A stretch of DNA of 36,110 nt from SKPT01 sp040905445 (GTDB lineage Bacteria > Planctomycetota > Phycisphaerae > Phycisphaerales > Phycisphaeraceae): the NCBI GenBank assembly GCA_040905445.1, contig JBBDRN010000021.1, forward strand, positions 1-36,110, given 5' to 3'. How positions within the stretch are numbered: the stretch's first letter is position 1; the number at the start of each line of letters is the position of its first letter. This document shows, one piece after another, positions 1-7,786 of this stretch. The notes beneath the pieces were generated by a model that did no database searches, had not been told where the DNA came from, and worked only from the letters and a program-made list of their open reading frames with translations. A program made the translations under genes and the position numbers.

Positions 1-15
1 CCGCCGGTGCCACCA

Positions 16-320
16 TCAGGCGCGGGCGCCATGAAGCGCGACTGTAGTACTAAGGGTCACTGCGTCATTGGAGCAACGCAGTTTACCTTTTCCTGCAGAT
101 ATCTTTTTTAAAGCTTGAATATCTGCGAGCGTTTCCGATATCGGCTGGTCGTTTGGATCCTGGCGGACGAGTTTGCCCCGGACGGCGAGGTTGAGAATGG
201 TCTGGCGGAGTTCGGCGATGTGCTCGACGCGCGTGGTGAGGCGCGGGGCAGGTGGTCGAGGACGAAGCGGCGTGGGTGCGGAATGTGTCGGCGTCGCTGG
301 TGTCGGCGGGCTGGTTCAGG
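16..320 (-). pseudogene. hsdS: Remnant of type I restriction-modification specificity subunit (HsdS)
   Basis: Read on the minus strand, three frames carry consecutive pieces of the HsdS segment that ends the first target-recognition half: a piece reading TSDADTFRTHA, then RFVLDHLPR, then the hallmark RVEHIAELRQTILNLAVRG followed by KLVRQDPNDQPISETLADI, and a stop at 16-18. HsdS normally recognises the DNA target of a type I enzyme and runs beyond 400 residues. Here only about 90 residues remain, with two frameshifts and no HsdR or HsdM nearby. The remnant follows directly after the truncated 3' end of the ZIP gene, so the two gene ends were joined by a rearrangement. Sequencing error could explain the frameshifts but not the truncation. 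Confidence 0.7.
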
Positions 321-1087
321 CGGTGCGCCGGCCGCCGCCGGTGGCGATGAGCTTCTGCGCGACGGTGAGCAGGCCGACGGTCGCGACGATGCCGACCAGC
401 AGGATGCCCAGACCTTCGAAGGCTTCGGGGATGCGTTGCGTAACCTCGAGCGCTTCGGCGACGGCGTCAACGCCGAGGAACAGCAGCAACCCCATGGTCA
501 GCGCGAGGAAGAAGTCCATCCACCTGCGCGGCGTGCGGCGGAGGGCGGGGAACCACAACAGGCCCAGACCCACGGGAATGACGCCGACGTAGACGCCGAG
601 CAGCGCGAAGAAGCCGAACATCGCCAGCGAGGCTTGTGGCGTGGGCACGGCGACCTCGATCTCGTGCTCGAAGAAGTCACACCGGTGGAGCTGATGAGCT
701 TGACGACGTGGGCCTCGCCCTGCACCCACATGTAGGGGATGTGAATCCCGGCGCGACCGAGGCGGGGGATGGTGTGCGAGGGCTCGATCTCGTGGGCCCA
801 GTAGGCCTCGTCGACGAGAACCTGCGCGACGGTGACCGGGTCGGGGCCGCCGTTGACGACCTGGGCGGTGATGCCTTGATCTGTGAGCTCGGTGCGCTGG
901 ATCGAAAGCTCTTCGACCGGCGGGAAGGGCTGGTGGGTGAGCGCCCGCATCGGGTCCATCAACCCGAAGAGTGCGAGCAAGCCGCCGAGCAAGACCACCG
1001 GCAACAGCGCGAGCGCCCCAGCACCGCGAGGCGCGAGCCGCGCGGCGGGTCATCGTCCGGTTGCTGAATCGTCCGCGAATCAGTCAC
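316..1087 (-). pseudogene. ZIP-family divalent metal transporter, frameshifted and 3'-truncated
   Basis: The start is a GTG at 1087 behind a strong AAGGAGAG ribosome site, overlapping the upstream ORF as GTGACTGA. The product reads VTDSRTIQQPDDDPPRGSRL, then after a frameshift near 1015 (one base short in a G run) a membrane helix and a domain with VNGGPDPVTVAQVLVDEAYW, then after a second one-base loss near 680 the ZIP membrane core (FGFFALLGVYVGVIPVGLGL and FLGVDAVAEALE). ZIP proteins move zinc, iron or manganese into the cytoplasm. The frame stops at 316 before the His-rich central helices of the family, so even without the frameshifts the carrier would be incomplete. Single-base indels in homopolymers could be assembly errors; the missing 3' half cannot. 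Confidence 0.75.
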
Positions 1088-1271
1088 GGCTCTCCTTGTC
1101 GTAGGCGACGAAGAGGTATTCGCGCAGGGTCTGGCCGGTGGGGAGGCGCGACTCTTTGTAGAACGGCCCGGGCGGGGTCTCGGGGAACTCGGCTTGGTTG
1201 AAAGCGGTGAGGAAGTGCAGGGGGTCGATCGGTTCACGGCCATCGTACGCGAGGCGGCCGACGGTACCCAT
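1080..1271 (-). CDS. Short multicopper-oxidase-like ORF upstream of the ZIP gene
   Basis: The 63-residue ORF contains DPLHFLTAFN and LPTGQTLREYLFVAYDKE, which resembles the segment just before the first cupredoxin domain of copper nitrite reductase-like multicopper oxidases (the usual pattern is '...FDYG..S.LPDG.TLRE....A.DKE'). None of the copper-ligand domains follow. The frame is open upstream of the ATG as far as about 1407 (it reads GYNGGNHHTAGGGAAQSAGP and AHDISHAGLHR), so the true start may be earlier. Its stop overlaps the GTG start of the ZIP gene, so the two were translationally coupled. It could be a genuine short protein or the stump of a larger oxidase. The family link is my recognition of one motif only. 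Confidence 0.4.
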   Translation of the reverse strand: MGTVGRLAYDGREPIDPLHFLTAFNQAEFPETPPGPFYKESRLPTGQTLREYLFVAYDKESRD

Positions 1272-1557
1272 GCGATGCAGCCCGGCATGAGAAATATCGT
1301 GCGCCGGGCCGGCGGACTGAGCGGCGCCGCCGCCTGCGGTGTGGTGGTTGCCGCCATTGTACCCGAGCAGGCGAGCGCCAAGCGTGACGATGGTAGCTTT
1401 CCCTGGCCATTGTCAAGGGGTCACGTGCCCATGTGGCTCACGTCGACACGCTCGCCCCTCACCCAGAGCCCGCCCTGCGGCCCCAAGGCCGAGCGATACC
1501 GCCTGTGGACCGGAACATGGTCTGATGACAGTGCGACCTCGCCTTATGATGGGGAGG

Positions 1558-2057
1558 ATGAAAACACGCGAAAGCGGCATGCCCGAGGAATCGCGGTGGA
1601 AGTCGTTCTTCGACCCCGAGCAGGTACTGGCGAGACTGATGTTGAAGCCGGCGGTCGGTGATGTGGCCGACTTCGGCTGCGGCTACGGGATCACTGTTGC
1701 CGCCGCCAGGATCGCACGCGGCACCGTCCACGCCTTCGACATTGAACCCGCCATGATTCGCGCCACCGCGCAGAAGGCAGAGGTCGCGGCGTCGGCTATG
1801 CGATGCTGTTTAACATCCTGCACTGCGAACAACCAACAAGCCTGCTGCAGGAAGCGTGGCGAATCCTGTGCGACGACGGGCTGGTGGCGATCATGCACTG
1901 GAACCGCGACGCGACCACACCGCGAGGCCCGTCGATGGACATCCGCCCGAGCCCCGAGCAGTGCCGGGCGTGGGCCGAGGCGGTGGGTTTCCAGTTGCAG
2001 GGCCGACCGCGGATCGACCTGCCGCCGTACCACTACGGCCTCGTGCTGCGCAAGTAG
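1558..2057 (+). pseudogene. Class I SAM-dependent methyltransferase with internal deletion
   Basis: The first part (ATG 1558, behind GGGGAGG) reads through the SAM-binding glycine motif VADFGCGYG and the acidic loop AFDIEPAMI. From about 1790 the homologous sequence continues in another frame: MLFNILHCEQPTSLLQEAWR, then DDGLVAIMHWNRD and LPPYHYGLVLRK, ending at 2057. The stretch that normally links the acidic loop to motif IV is missing, about 25-30 residues by comparison with the family, and the frame changes at the same point. A deletion of that size is not a sequencing error, so the gene is dead. The substrate is unknown. Confidence 0.75.
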
Positions 2058-2075
2058 CTTGACTGCGGGCGGCAT

Positions 2076-2228
2076 TCATGGCTCCCGCAGCAGGCGCAAG
2101 CCGTTGAAGATCACCACCAGCGACGCGCCCATGTCGGCGGCGATGGCCATCCAGCGCGTAGCCAGGCCGAGCAGCGTCAGGAGCACGAACAGTGCCTTGT
2201 CCGCACTGCAGGAGAAGGGACGACGACT
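2076..2228 (-). pseudogene. C-terminal remnant of a heavy-metal P-type ATPase
   Basis: About 50 codons on the minus strand end in the typical terminus of P1B-type zinc/cadmium/copper exporters: the last two helices, with WMAIAADMGASLVVIFNGLR followed by LLREP and a stop. Complete members exceed 600 residues. The frame is closed by an in-frame TAG at 2229-2231, and no other ATPase sequence is visible upstream. It lies tail to tail with the broken methyltransferase. With the ZIP and copper-oxidase pieces it suggests that a metal-handling island once stood here. Confidence 0.65.
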
Positions 2229-2695
2229 CTACCGGATGAAGGAGTGACGCGGTCGCGGCGGGCGGTCGGCCCTGTAATATTGCGGTGTCAGGGGACGCCG
2301 GCCTGCGGCAATCGATGGCTAAAAGAATGACTGCACGGAAGAGCCCCGCTGTGCCCGCTCCGTCCCGGCCCGGATGGGCGCGAGACGGAACGGGATCGGC
2401 GGGGGAGGCTTGCCGGGCGACCTCGGTGCCCGTTCACCATCACGGGGCCCACTTCACCTCCACCTGCCAGCCGAGCTCGGCAAAGAACTGACCGATGATA
2501 CGCTCGGCGTGTGTGCGTGGTGCCCAGGCGCAGGCTCCCGGAATACCCCGCCGATGTGGTCAGAGGGCCAGTCTACCCGGGAGGTGACGTACTGTCCCGC
2601 CGGGGCTGTGACCGGCGCAGGCGGGCGTTCACCGCAAGCTCCGGCCGCGCGTCTGATTCGTGCCCACCGCCAGCGACGGCACGCTGCCGGCGGGG
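2229..2695. other. Gene-poor stretch with one unidentified minus-strand fragment
   Basis: No intact gene is visible. On the minus strand, about 2451-2620, two adjoining frames read GQYVTSRVDWPSDHIGGVFR and then ACAWAPRTHAERIIGQFFAE with LGWQVEVKWAP and a stop. This looks like the frameshifted C-terminus of a real protein (ordered, mixed hydrophobic and charged residues) that I do not recognise. The plus-strand ORFs here are Arg/Pro/Ala-rich and look like chance frames of GC-rich DNA. Confidence 0.3.
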
Positions 2696-3151
2696 CTACG
2701 CAGCCGACGACGGCGCGGCGTGGCGATGCGCGACCGTGCGGATGCGCTTGGCCATCTCGTGCAGGCCGTTGCGTCGCGTCGGGCTCAAGTTCTTTTCGAG
2801 CCCCAGGCGTTGAAGCAGACCATCGAGGTCGAACTCAAGGATCTGATCGACCGTGCGGCCGGCGTAAGCCTTCCTGAGGATGGCGATGAGCCCATTGACG
2901 ATCGCCGCGTCGGCTTCCGCCAGGAACTCGATGATCGTCGGCTTGCCATTCTGTGAGGCGCGTACGCGGGGCACGAGGTAGACCGTCGCCTGGCAGCCGT
3001 ACACCCGGTGGTCCTCGGTCTTCAGCGCGGGGTCCATCGGCTCAACCTCCCTGCCCAGAGCGATGACGAAGCGATACCGGTCTCCCCAGTCCGTCAGCAG
3101 GGAGAACGTGTCCTCCAGATCCTGGATTTCAGCGCGGTGCGCGATGCTCAT
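2696..3151 (-). CDS. sufE: SufE-like cysteine desulfuration protein
   Basis: SufE accepts the persulfide sulfur from the SufS cysteine desulfurase and passes it on to the Fe-S scaffold in the cytoplasm. The 151-residue product has the family core: LEDTFSLLTDWGDRYRFVIA near the N-terminus, then HRVYGCQATVYL with the sulfur-accepting Cys53, then a helical C-terminal half with FLAEADAAIVNGLIAILRKA. Length fits the family (about 140-150). It lies 57 bp downstream of sufS on the same strand and is the last gene of the hemerythrin-ric-sufS-sufE run. The C-terminal tail after residue 140 is not conserved. Confidence 0.92.
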   Translation of the reverse strand: MSIAHRAEIQDLEDTFSLLTDWGDRYRFVIALGREVEPMDPALKTEDHRVYGCQATVYLVPRVRASQNGKPTIIEFLAEADAAIVNGLIAILRKAYAGRTVDQILEFDLDGLLQRLGLEKNLSPTRRNGLHEMAKRIRTVAHRHAAPSSAA

Positions 3152-3208
3152 GATCTTGGCCGGGATTCCCGTGTCCGAAGCCCCGTGCCTCCAGCAGGTG
3201 AAACGTCG

Positions 3209-4450
3209 TTACAGGAATTCACGGACCTTTTCCAGCCCGCGCACGAGGGCATCGATTTCCGAGCGCGTGTTGTACGGCCCCAGCGACGCCCGCACGGTGG
3301 CGGGGACGCCGAGACGATCCATCACAGGCTGAGCGCAGTGGTGGCCGGCCCGCACGGCGATGCCCTGGCGGTCCAGGATCATCGCCGCGTCCAGCGGGTG
3401 GGCGTCGTCGAACGTAAACGACAGCACCGCCGCCTTGTGATCGGCGGTTCCGATCAGCCGAAGACCCTTCACTTCACAGAGCTGCTGCGTGGCGTAGTCG
3501 AGCAGCTCCGCCTCCCACGCGGCGATCGCTTCGAGTCCGACGCTTACGGCATAGTCGATCGCGGCGGCCAGCCCGATGACGCCCGCGATGTTGGGCGTGC
3601 CCGCCTCGAAACGGTGGGGCGGGTCGTTGTATACCGTGCGCTCGAACCGCACATCTTTGATCATGTCCCCGCCGCCCTGGTAAGGCGGCATGGCTTCGAG
3701 CAGCTCCAGTCGACCGTACAGGACGCCGACACCGGTCGGTCCGAAGATCTTATGCCCGGAGAAGGCGAGAAAGTCACAGTCGAGATCGCGCACGTCCACG
3801 CCGATATGCGGCACGCTCTGAGCCGCGTCCACCAGCACCCTCGCGCCGACGGCATGAGCCTTGGCGATGATCGTCTCGATCGGGTTGATCGTGCCCAGGG
3901 CGTTGGACATATGCACGATGCTCACCAACCTGGTGCGGTCGGTGAGCAGCGCGTCGACCGTCTCCATCTCGAGCTGGCCACGATCGTCGATCGGGATGAC
4001 TTTCAGTGCGGCCCCGGTGCGCTCGCAAATGAGTTGCCAGGGCACGATGTTGCTGTGGTGCTCCATGTGGGAGATCAGCACCTCGTCACCGGGGCCGAGA
4101 TTGGCGCTTCCCCAGCTCGCGGCCACGAGATTGATCGCCTCGGTCGTGCCACGGGTAAAGACGATTTCCTGCGCGCTGGGCGCATTGAGGAAGTTCGCCA
4201 CGCGCGCCCGTGCCCCTTCGTAGGCCTCGGTCGCCTGCTCGGCCAGCGCGTGGATGCCGCGATGGATGTTGGCGTTGTATTCGCGGTAGAAGCGATCGAG
4301 CGTTTCGAGCACCACCGTCGGCTTGTGCATGGTCGCCGCATTGTCGAGGTAGACCAGCGGCTGGCCGTGGACGCGCCGCGCAAGCACGGGGAAGTCGCGG
4401 CGCAGACGACCGACGTCGAGGCGTGCGGGTTGGGCTGTCGCTTCATGCAT
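3209..4450 (-). CDS. sufS: SufS-type cysteine desulfurase
   Basis: This PLP enzyme converts L-cysteine to alanine and delivers sulfur for Fe-S cluster assembly. The 413-residue product shows YLDNAATMHKP near the N-terminus (most homologues have Q where this has M or H), SHMEHHSN, the PLP lysine in FSGHKIFGPTGVG (Lys234) and the catalytic cysteine loop RAGHHCAQPVM of group II enzymes. I chose ATG 4450 over the upstream frame start at 4510 because homology begins at about residue 10 and the extension (PPRAVPRCF...) is not conserved. It lies 84 bp after ric. Co-location with ric and hemerythrin genes suggests that this Suf pair rebuilds damaged clusters. Confidence 0.94.
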   Translation of the reverse strand: MHEATAQPARLDVGRLRRDFPVLARRVHGQPLVYLDNAATMHKPTVVLETLDRFYREYNANIHRGIHALAEQATEAYEGARARVANFLNAPSAQEIVFTRGTTEAINLVAASWGSANLGPGDEVLISHMEHHSNIVPWQLICERTGAALKVIPIDDRGQLEMETVDALLTDRTRLVSIVHMSNALGTINPIETIIAKAHAVGARVLVDAAQSVPHIGVDVRDLDCDFLAFSGHKIFGPTGVGVLYGRLELLEAMPPYQGGGDMIKDVRFERTVYNDPPHRFEAGTPNIAGVIGLAAAIDYAVSVGLEAIAAWEAELLDYATQQLCEVKGLRLIGTADHKAAVLSFTFDDAHPLDAAMILDRQGIAVRAGHHCAQPVMDRLGVPATVRASLGPYNTRSEIDALVRGLEKVREFL

Positions 4451-4534
4451 TGTCGGGATCGATACGTTGCAGTCGACGAAGCACCTCGGCACAGCGCGAG
4501 GCGGGCGCACTGCTGCGCGTCTGCCGCGGCGGCA

Positions 4535-5263
4535 TCAGCCGCACATGCCCTGCTGCCGGGCCTCGAGTCGACAGGCGCGGGGGAAGAGGATGTTGTTTTC
4601 CTTGTGCACGTGCTGGTGCATGTCGTGCTCCAGCTCACGCAGCGCGTCGAGCATGGCGCGGAAGGTGTTGCACGCACCGTCCGGCGGGGTGAAGCCGTCG
4701 GTGAGCTCGCGCATCGTGACCAGCGCGGCACCTGCTTGGTCGTGCTCGTGCTCCATCATGCGCACGGGGTTGCCCACGCCGCCGCAGTGATCGGCCGCGT
4801 GGGATTCGCCGGCTTCGAGCTGGCGGATCATGGGGAACAGCACGCGCTCCTCCTTGAGCATGTGGGCATCGAGCTCTTGAACGAAGGCGACGAACACCCC
4901 GCGGAGTTCGCTCAGCCAGGGATGGTGCTGGCCATGCACATGGGCGACCTTGTCGATCATGGCGGTCAGACGCGGCAGCTCGCGGCGGAGGTACGTGTGA
5001 TGGGTCTGCTCGATGTGGCCGGCCAGCGCAGCGAGGCGCGCCTGCGCCCAGTCGTGGTCGGGCTGTTCCGTAGCGTCCTGCTCGGTGGCGGACAGGAGCT
5101 TGATGACGGTCCCCGCGTCGAGGCCACGCGCCTGGCAGGCCACCGCCAGCGGCTGATTGCCGCCGCAGCAGTAGTCGATCCCGAGGTGCTCGAACAGGCG
5201 CGATCGGCTGGGGCGCTCGACGACGAGTTGGCCAATGGTCGTGTTGATGTCGATGGCGGTCAT
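4535..5263 (-). CDS. ric: RIC family iron-sulfur cluster repair protein (ScdA/YtfE/NorA type)
   Basis: RIC proteins are di-iron hemerythrin-like proteins that help restore Fe-S clusters after NO or oxidative damage. The N-terminal ScdA_N segment has LFEHLGIDYCCGGNQPL with the conserved double cysteine. The C-terminal hemerythrin-like bundle carries the metal-ligand pattern HIEQTHH, HMLKEERVLFP, MMEHEHDQAG and HDMHQHVHKENNILFP. At 242 residues it is of family length. ATG 5263 was chosen because homology starts at once (MTAIDINTTIGQLV) and a GGAG lies 8 nt upstream; the 13-residue upstream extension is not conserved. It lies 54 bp after the hemerythrin gene and before sufS. Confidence 0.93.
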   Translation of the reverse strand: MTAIDINTTIGQLVVERPSRSRLFEHLGIDYCCGGNQPLAVACQARGLDAGTVIKLLSATEQDATEQPDHDWAQARLAALAGHIEQTHHTYLRRELPRLTAMIDKVAHVHGQHHPWLSELRGVFVAFVQELDAHMLKEERVLFPMIRQLEAGESHAADHCGGVGNPVRMMEHEHDQAGAALVTMRELTDGFTPPDGACNTFRAMLDALRELEHDMHQHVHKENNILFPRACRLEARQQGMCG

Positions 5264-5317
5264 GGCAGGACTCCAGGGCTGGACGCGCGAGCGCGTGTTC
5301 ATGAATGAAAGTCGAGT

Positions 5318-5917
5318 CTATGGACGATTCTGCCGGGCGTGCTTGCAGCGAGGACCGGTGGTGCTCGGCGCGATGCCGCGCCGGGTCGCCATCGACCGGC
5401 CGACCTCGACGAGTGCCTCGCGGGCCAGAACCTCGGCGGCGAGCGGAAAAATCCCCTCGTCCTCCTCGGCAATGTGACGGGCGTAGGTCGCGCGAAGCCT
5501 GGCGAGCGTTTCTCGCAGTTCGGCGAGCGCGTCGGCGGGCAACGCGTCCTGCTCCAGCCACTGCTGCATCAGCTCGGCGACGCGGGCGTGGGCGGCGTCG
5601 GCCTCGTCGTGATCGGCTTCGAGTTGCTCGATGCGACGCAACGCCGCGGCGACCCGCGGATCGGCAGCATGGCGACGCAACGCCGGGAACAGCGCCTGCT
5701 CCTCGTCGGCGGTATGCTGGGGCGCGGCGTTGGCGAAGTAACGCAGTGCCGCCTCGGCGGCGTCACGATGCTGCGCACTGAGCGCCTGTCCGCCGCACTC
5801 GTCGGTCACGCGGAGCAGCAGGGCGAGGAACTTCTCGATCCGTCGGTGGCAGTCCATGAGGACGCGGATCGGCTCGTCGAAGCCCGCCAAGGCCTGCTGT
5901 CCCAGGTTGATCGGCAT
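5318..5917 (-). CDS. Hemerythrin HHE domain protein
   Basis: The 199-residue cytoplasmic protein has a hemerythrin-like four-helix bundle with the expected iron ligands spread through it: MDCHRRIEKFL, QHTADEEQALFPAL, EADHDEADAAH and ARHIAEEDEGIFPL. Such proteins bind a di-iron centre and sense or store oxygen, NO or iron; the exact role is not evident. The start at ATG 5917 has CGGAG 9 nt upstream, better than the frame start at 5944. It is the first gene of the minus-strand operon and faces nnrS across a short divergent promoter region, which points to a job in nitrosative or oxygen stress during nitrate use. The last 20 residues are basic and not conserved. Confidence 0.88.
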   Translation of the reverse strand: MPINLGQQALAGFDEPIRVLMDCHRRIEKFLALLLRVTDECGGQALSAQHRDAAEAALRYFANAAPQHTADEEQALFPALRRHAADPRVAAALRRIEQLEADHDEADAAHARVAELMQQWLEQDALPADALAELRETLARLRATYARHIAEEDEGIFPLAAEVLAREALVEVGRSMATRRGIAPSTTGPRCKHARQNRP

Positions 5918-6067
5918 GATGTACGCTCCGTGGGGCTGGATCACGACGGGCCGGACAAGATCGCGATTCTATGGATAAGAGGGTATGAATATCCTTGACT
6001 GTCATCTTATCGGTGGCTAGGCTGCATGTCAAGGTTTCAAGTCTTCATTCCGCCTGCCAAGCCCCCC
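5918..6067. promoter_or_regulatory. Divergent promoter region of hemerythrin-ric-suf and nnrS-nitrate clusters
   Basis: This is the only non-coding stretch between the two opposed operons. It holds TTGACT (5995-6000), 17 bp, then TAGGCT (6018-6023), a fair sigma70-like promoter reading toward nnrS. CCTTGAC (5993-5999) and GTCAAGG (6028-6034) form a 7 bp inverted repeat with a 28 bp spacer around that promoter. GATAAGA (5974-5980) and TCTTATC (6005-6011) form another, 24 bp apart. TTGACTGTCATCTT only half matches the FNR/DNR box TTGAT-N4-ATCAA, so I do not call it one. Transcription from this promoter would start at about 6030, which would favour the nnrS start at 6068. Confidence 0.4.
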
Positions 6068-7786
6068 ATGGCCGTACCGTCGCAAGCTGCAGCGTCCATC
6101 CCGCTGGCTGCCCGGCCAGCCAGCGCCGCCGATCCCCCGCCGGTCGATCCCCCGCCCGTCGACACCATCTATCGACGCTACTTTCTCGCGGGCATCGCGG
6201 TCATCCTGACCGCCGGGGCCACGTGGGGGGCCTACCTGCTCTGGCGGATCTGCTTCGCCGGCTCGTTCACGGGCATCTCCATCCACCACGTCAACGCCCA
6301 TGGCCACGCCCAGATCTTCGGGTGGGTCGGCCTGTTCATGATGGGCTTCGCCTACCAGATGTTCCCGCGATTCTGGAAAACCCGACTGCTCGCGCCGCGG
6401 CTGGCGGCGGCGACGTTCCTGGCCATGCTCGTCGGCCTGGTGATGTGCACCCTCGCGATGCCCTTCCCCGGGCAACGCTGGGCCCCGCCGACGGCGCTCG
6501 CAGGCGGACTGATCACGGTCGCCGCGGCAGCGGTGTTTGCCGGCCAACTTGTCGCCACCTTTCGTCGCAGCACGGCGAACCTCCAGCCGTGGAGCGCGTT
6601 CGCCCTGGCGGCGCTGATGTGGTTCGTGATCCAGGCCGGGTTCTCCACCTGGCATACGTGGAACCTGATGACGGCGGGGACGCAGGGCGAACTGCTCTGG
6701 TATCTGGCGACCTACCAGGCGGTGCTACGTGATGTACAGATCCACGGCCTGGCGCTGTTCATGATTCTCGGCGTGTCGATGCACATGGTCCCCGGCCTAC
6801 TCCGCACCCGGCCGACGCCGCGGTGCGCGGGCTGGACGGCCTTGGGCGCGCTGTCGCTGGCGGTCGTGGCGGAGTCGGTCCTGTTCGTCGCCTACCGCTG
6901 GACCGGCAACCATTGGCTGGCGACAGGGCTGATGCTGCCGTGGGTCATGCTCGCCGTGGGCGTCGCGCTCGTGGCGGGGCCGTGGCGGCTGTGGCGCCGG
7001 CCGCGCGTCTCGGATCGGTCGATCAAGTTCATCCGCGCCGCGTACCTCTGGCTGGCGATCTCGCTGGTCATGCTGATGCTCCTGCCCGCCCACCACCTGC
7101 TCTCCGGCCTGCCCTTCAGCCACGCCTACTACGGCGCCATCCGCCACGCGATCACCGTCGGCTTCATCTCCCTGATGATCATGGGTATGGCCGCGAAGAT
7201 CGTCCCCTCGCTCAACGGCGTCGGCCGGCGAACGCTGTCCGGGCTCTGGGGCCCGTTCATTCTCGTCAACACCGGCTGCCTGCTCCGGGTCAGCCTTCAG
7301 TCCCTGACCGACTGGCACGATACTGCCTTCATGCTCGTCGGCGTCAGCGGCGTGCTCGAGGTCGCCGGCCTCGCCTGGTGGTCCGCGCACCTCCTCGCCA
7401 TCATGTGGCGCGGCCGACACACCGCCGCGATGGCCGACGAAAGGCCCGACCACGCCGTCACCCCGGCGCGTCTCGCGTCGCACCACATCGTCGCTGATGT
7501 CGTGCACTGGCATCCACAGACGATCGACGTGCTCGTCGCCCTCGGCTTCACCCCGGTTCGCAGCCGCCTCCTCCGCCGGACGCTCGCCCGGCGTGTTACA
7601 CTCGCGCAGGCGGCCATGATAGGGCGCATCCCGCTGGCCGACCTGCTCGCCGCACTCAACCAGGCGATCGACGCGCCGCCTGTTGAAGGGCTACCATCGT
7701 GCTCCAGCGGCTGCGCCCCGTGCCACTGTGCGGCGAAGCGCGAAAGCGCATCGGCTTCAGGCGAACCAATGGGAGCCCATCAATGA
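6026..7786 (+). CDS. nnrS: NnrS family haem-copper membrane protein with C-terminal DUF1858-like domain
   Basis: NnrS proteins are polytopic membrane proteins linked to nitric oxide tolerance. About twelve helices are visible, with family histidines in ISIHHVNAHGHAQIFGWVGL, DVQIHGLALFMILGVSMHMV and GAIRHAITVGFISLMIMGMA. After the last helix (about residue 455) comes a soluble domain, ADVVHWHPQTIDVLVALGF to LADLLAALNQAI, which resembles DUF1858 as found in RIC-type proteins, then a short Cys-rich tail (CSSGCAPCHC). The start is uncertain: ATG 6026 has only a weak AGG before it, and ATG 6068 (572 residues) also fits. The stop overlaps the next start as ATGA (7783-7786), implying translational coupling with the cytochrome gene. 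Confidence 0.9.
   Translation: MSRFQVFIPPAKPPMAVPSQAAASIPLAARPASAADPPPVDPPPVDTIYRRYFLAGIAVILTAGATWGAYLLWRICFAGSFTGISIHHVNAHGHAQIFGWVGLFMMGFAYQMFPRFWKTRLLAPRLAAATFLAMLVGLVMCTLAMPFPGQRWAPPTALAGGLITVAAAAVFAGQLVATFRRSTANLQPWSAFALAALMWFVIQAGFSTWHTWNLMTAGTQGELLWYLATYQAVLRDVQIHGLALFMILGVSMHMVPGLLRTRPTPRCAGWTALGALSLAVVAESVLFVAYRWTGNHWLATGLMLPWVMLAVGVALVAGPWRLWRRPRVSDRSIKFIRAAYLWLAISLVMLMLLPAHHLLSGLPFSHAYYGAIRHAITVGFISLMIMGMAAKIVPSLNGVGRRTLSGLWGPFILVNTGCLLRVSLQSLTDWHDTAFMLVGVSGVLEVAGLAWWSAHLLAIMWRGRHTAAMADERPDHAVTPARLASHHIVADVVHWHPQTIDVLVALGFTPVRSRLLRRTLARRVTLAQAAMIGRIPLADLLAALNQAIDAPPVEGLPSCSSGCAPCHCAAKRESASASGEPMGAHQ

Noticed and set aside
3008..5308. 766-residue plus-strand open frame opposite sufS and ric
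   Set aside because: It is antisense to two well-recognised genes, has no family motifs, and its His/Arg/Val-rich composition is typical of the opposite strand of GC-rich coding DNA.
5945..6067. Sigma54 -24/-12 promoter or full FNR/DNR box before nnrS
   Set aside because: I found no TGGC-N8-TTGC match, and the TTGACTGTCATCTT sequence keeps only one half of an FNR-type box.
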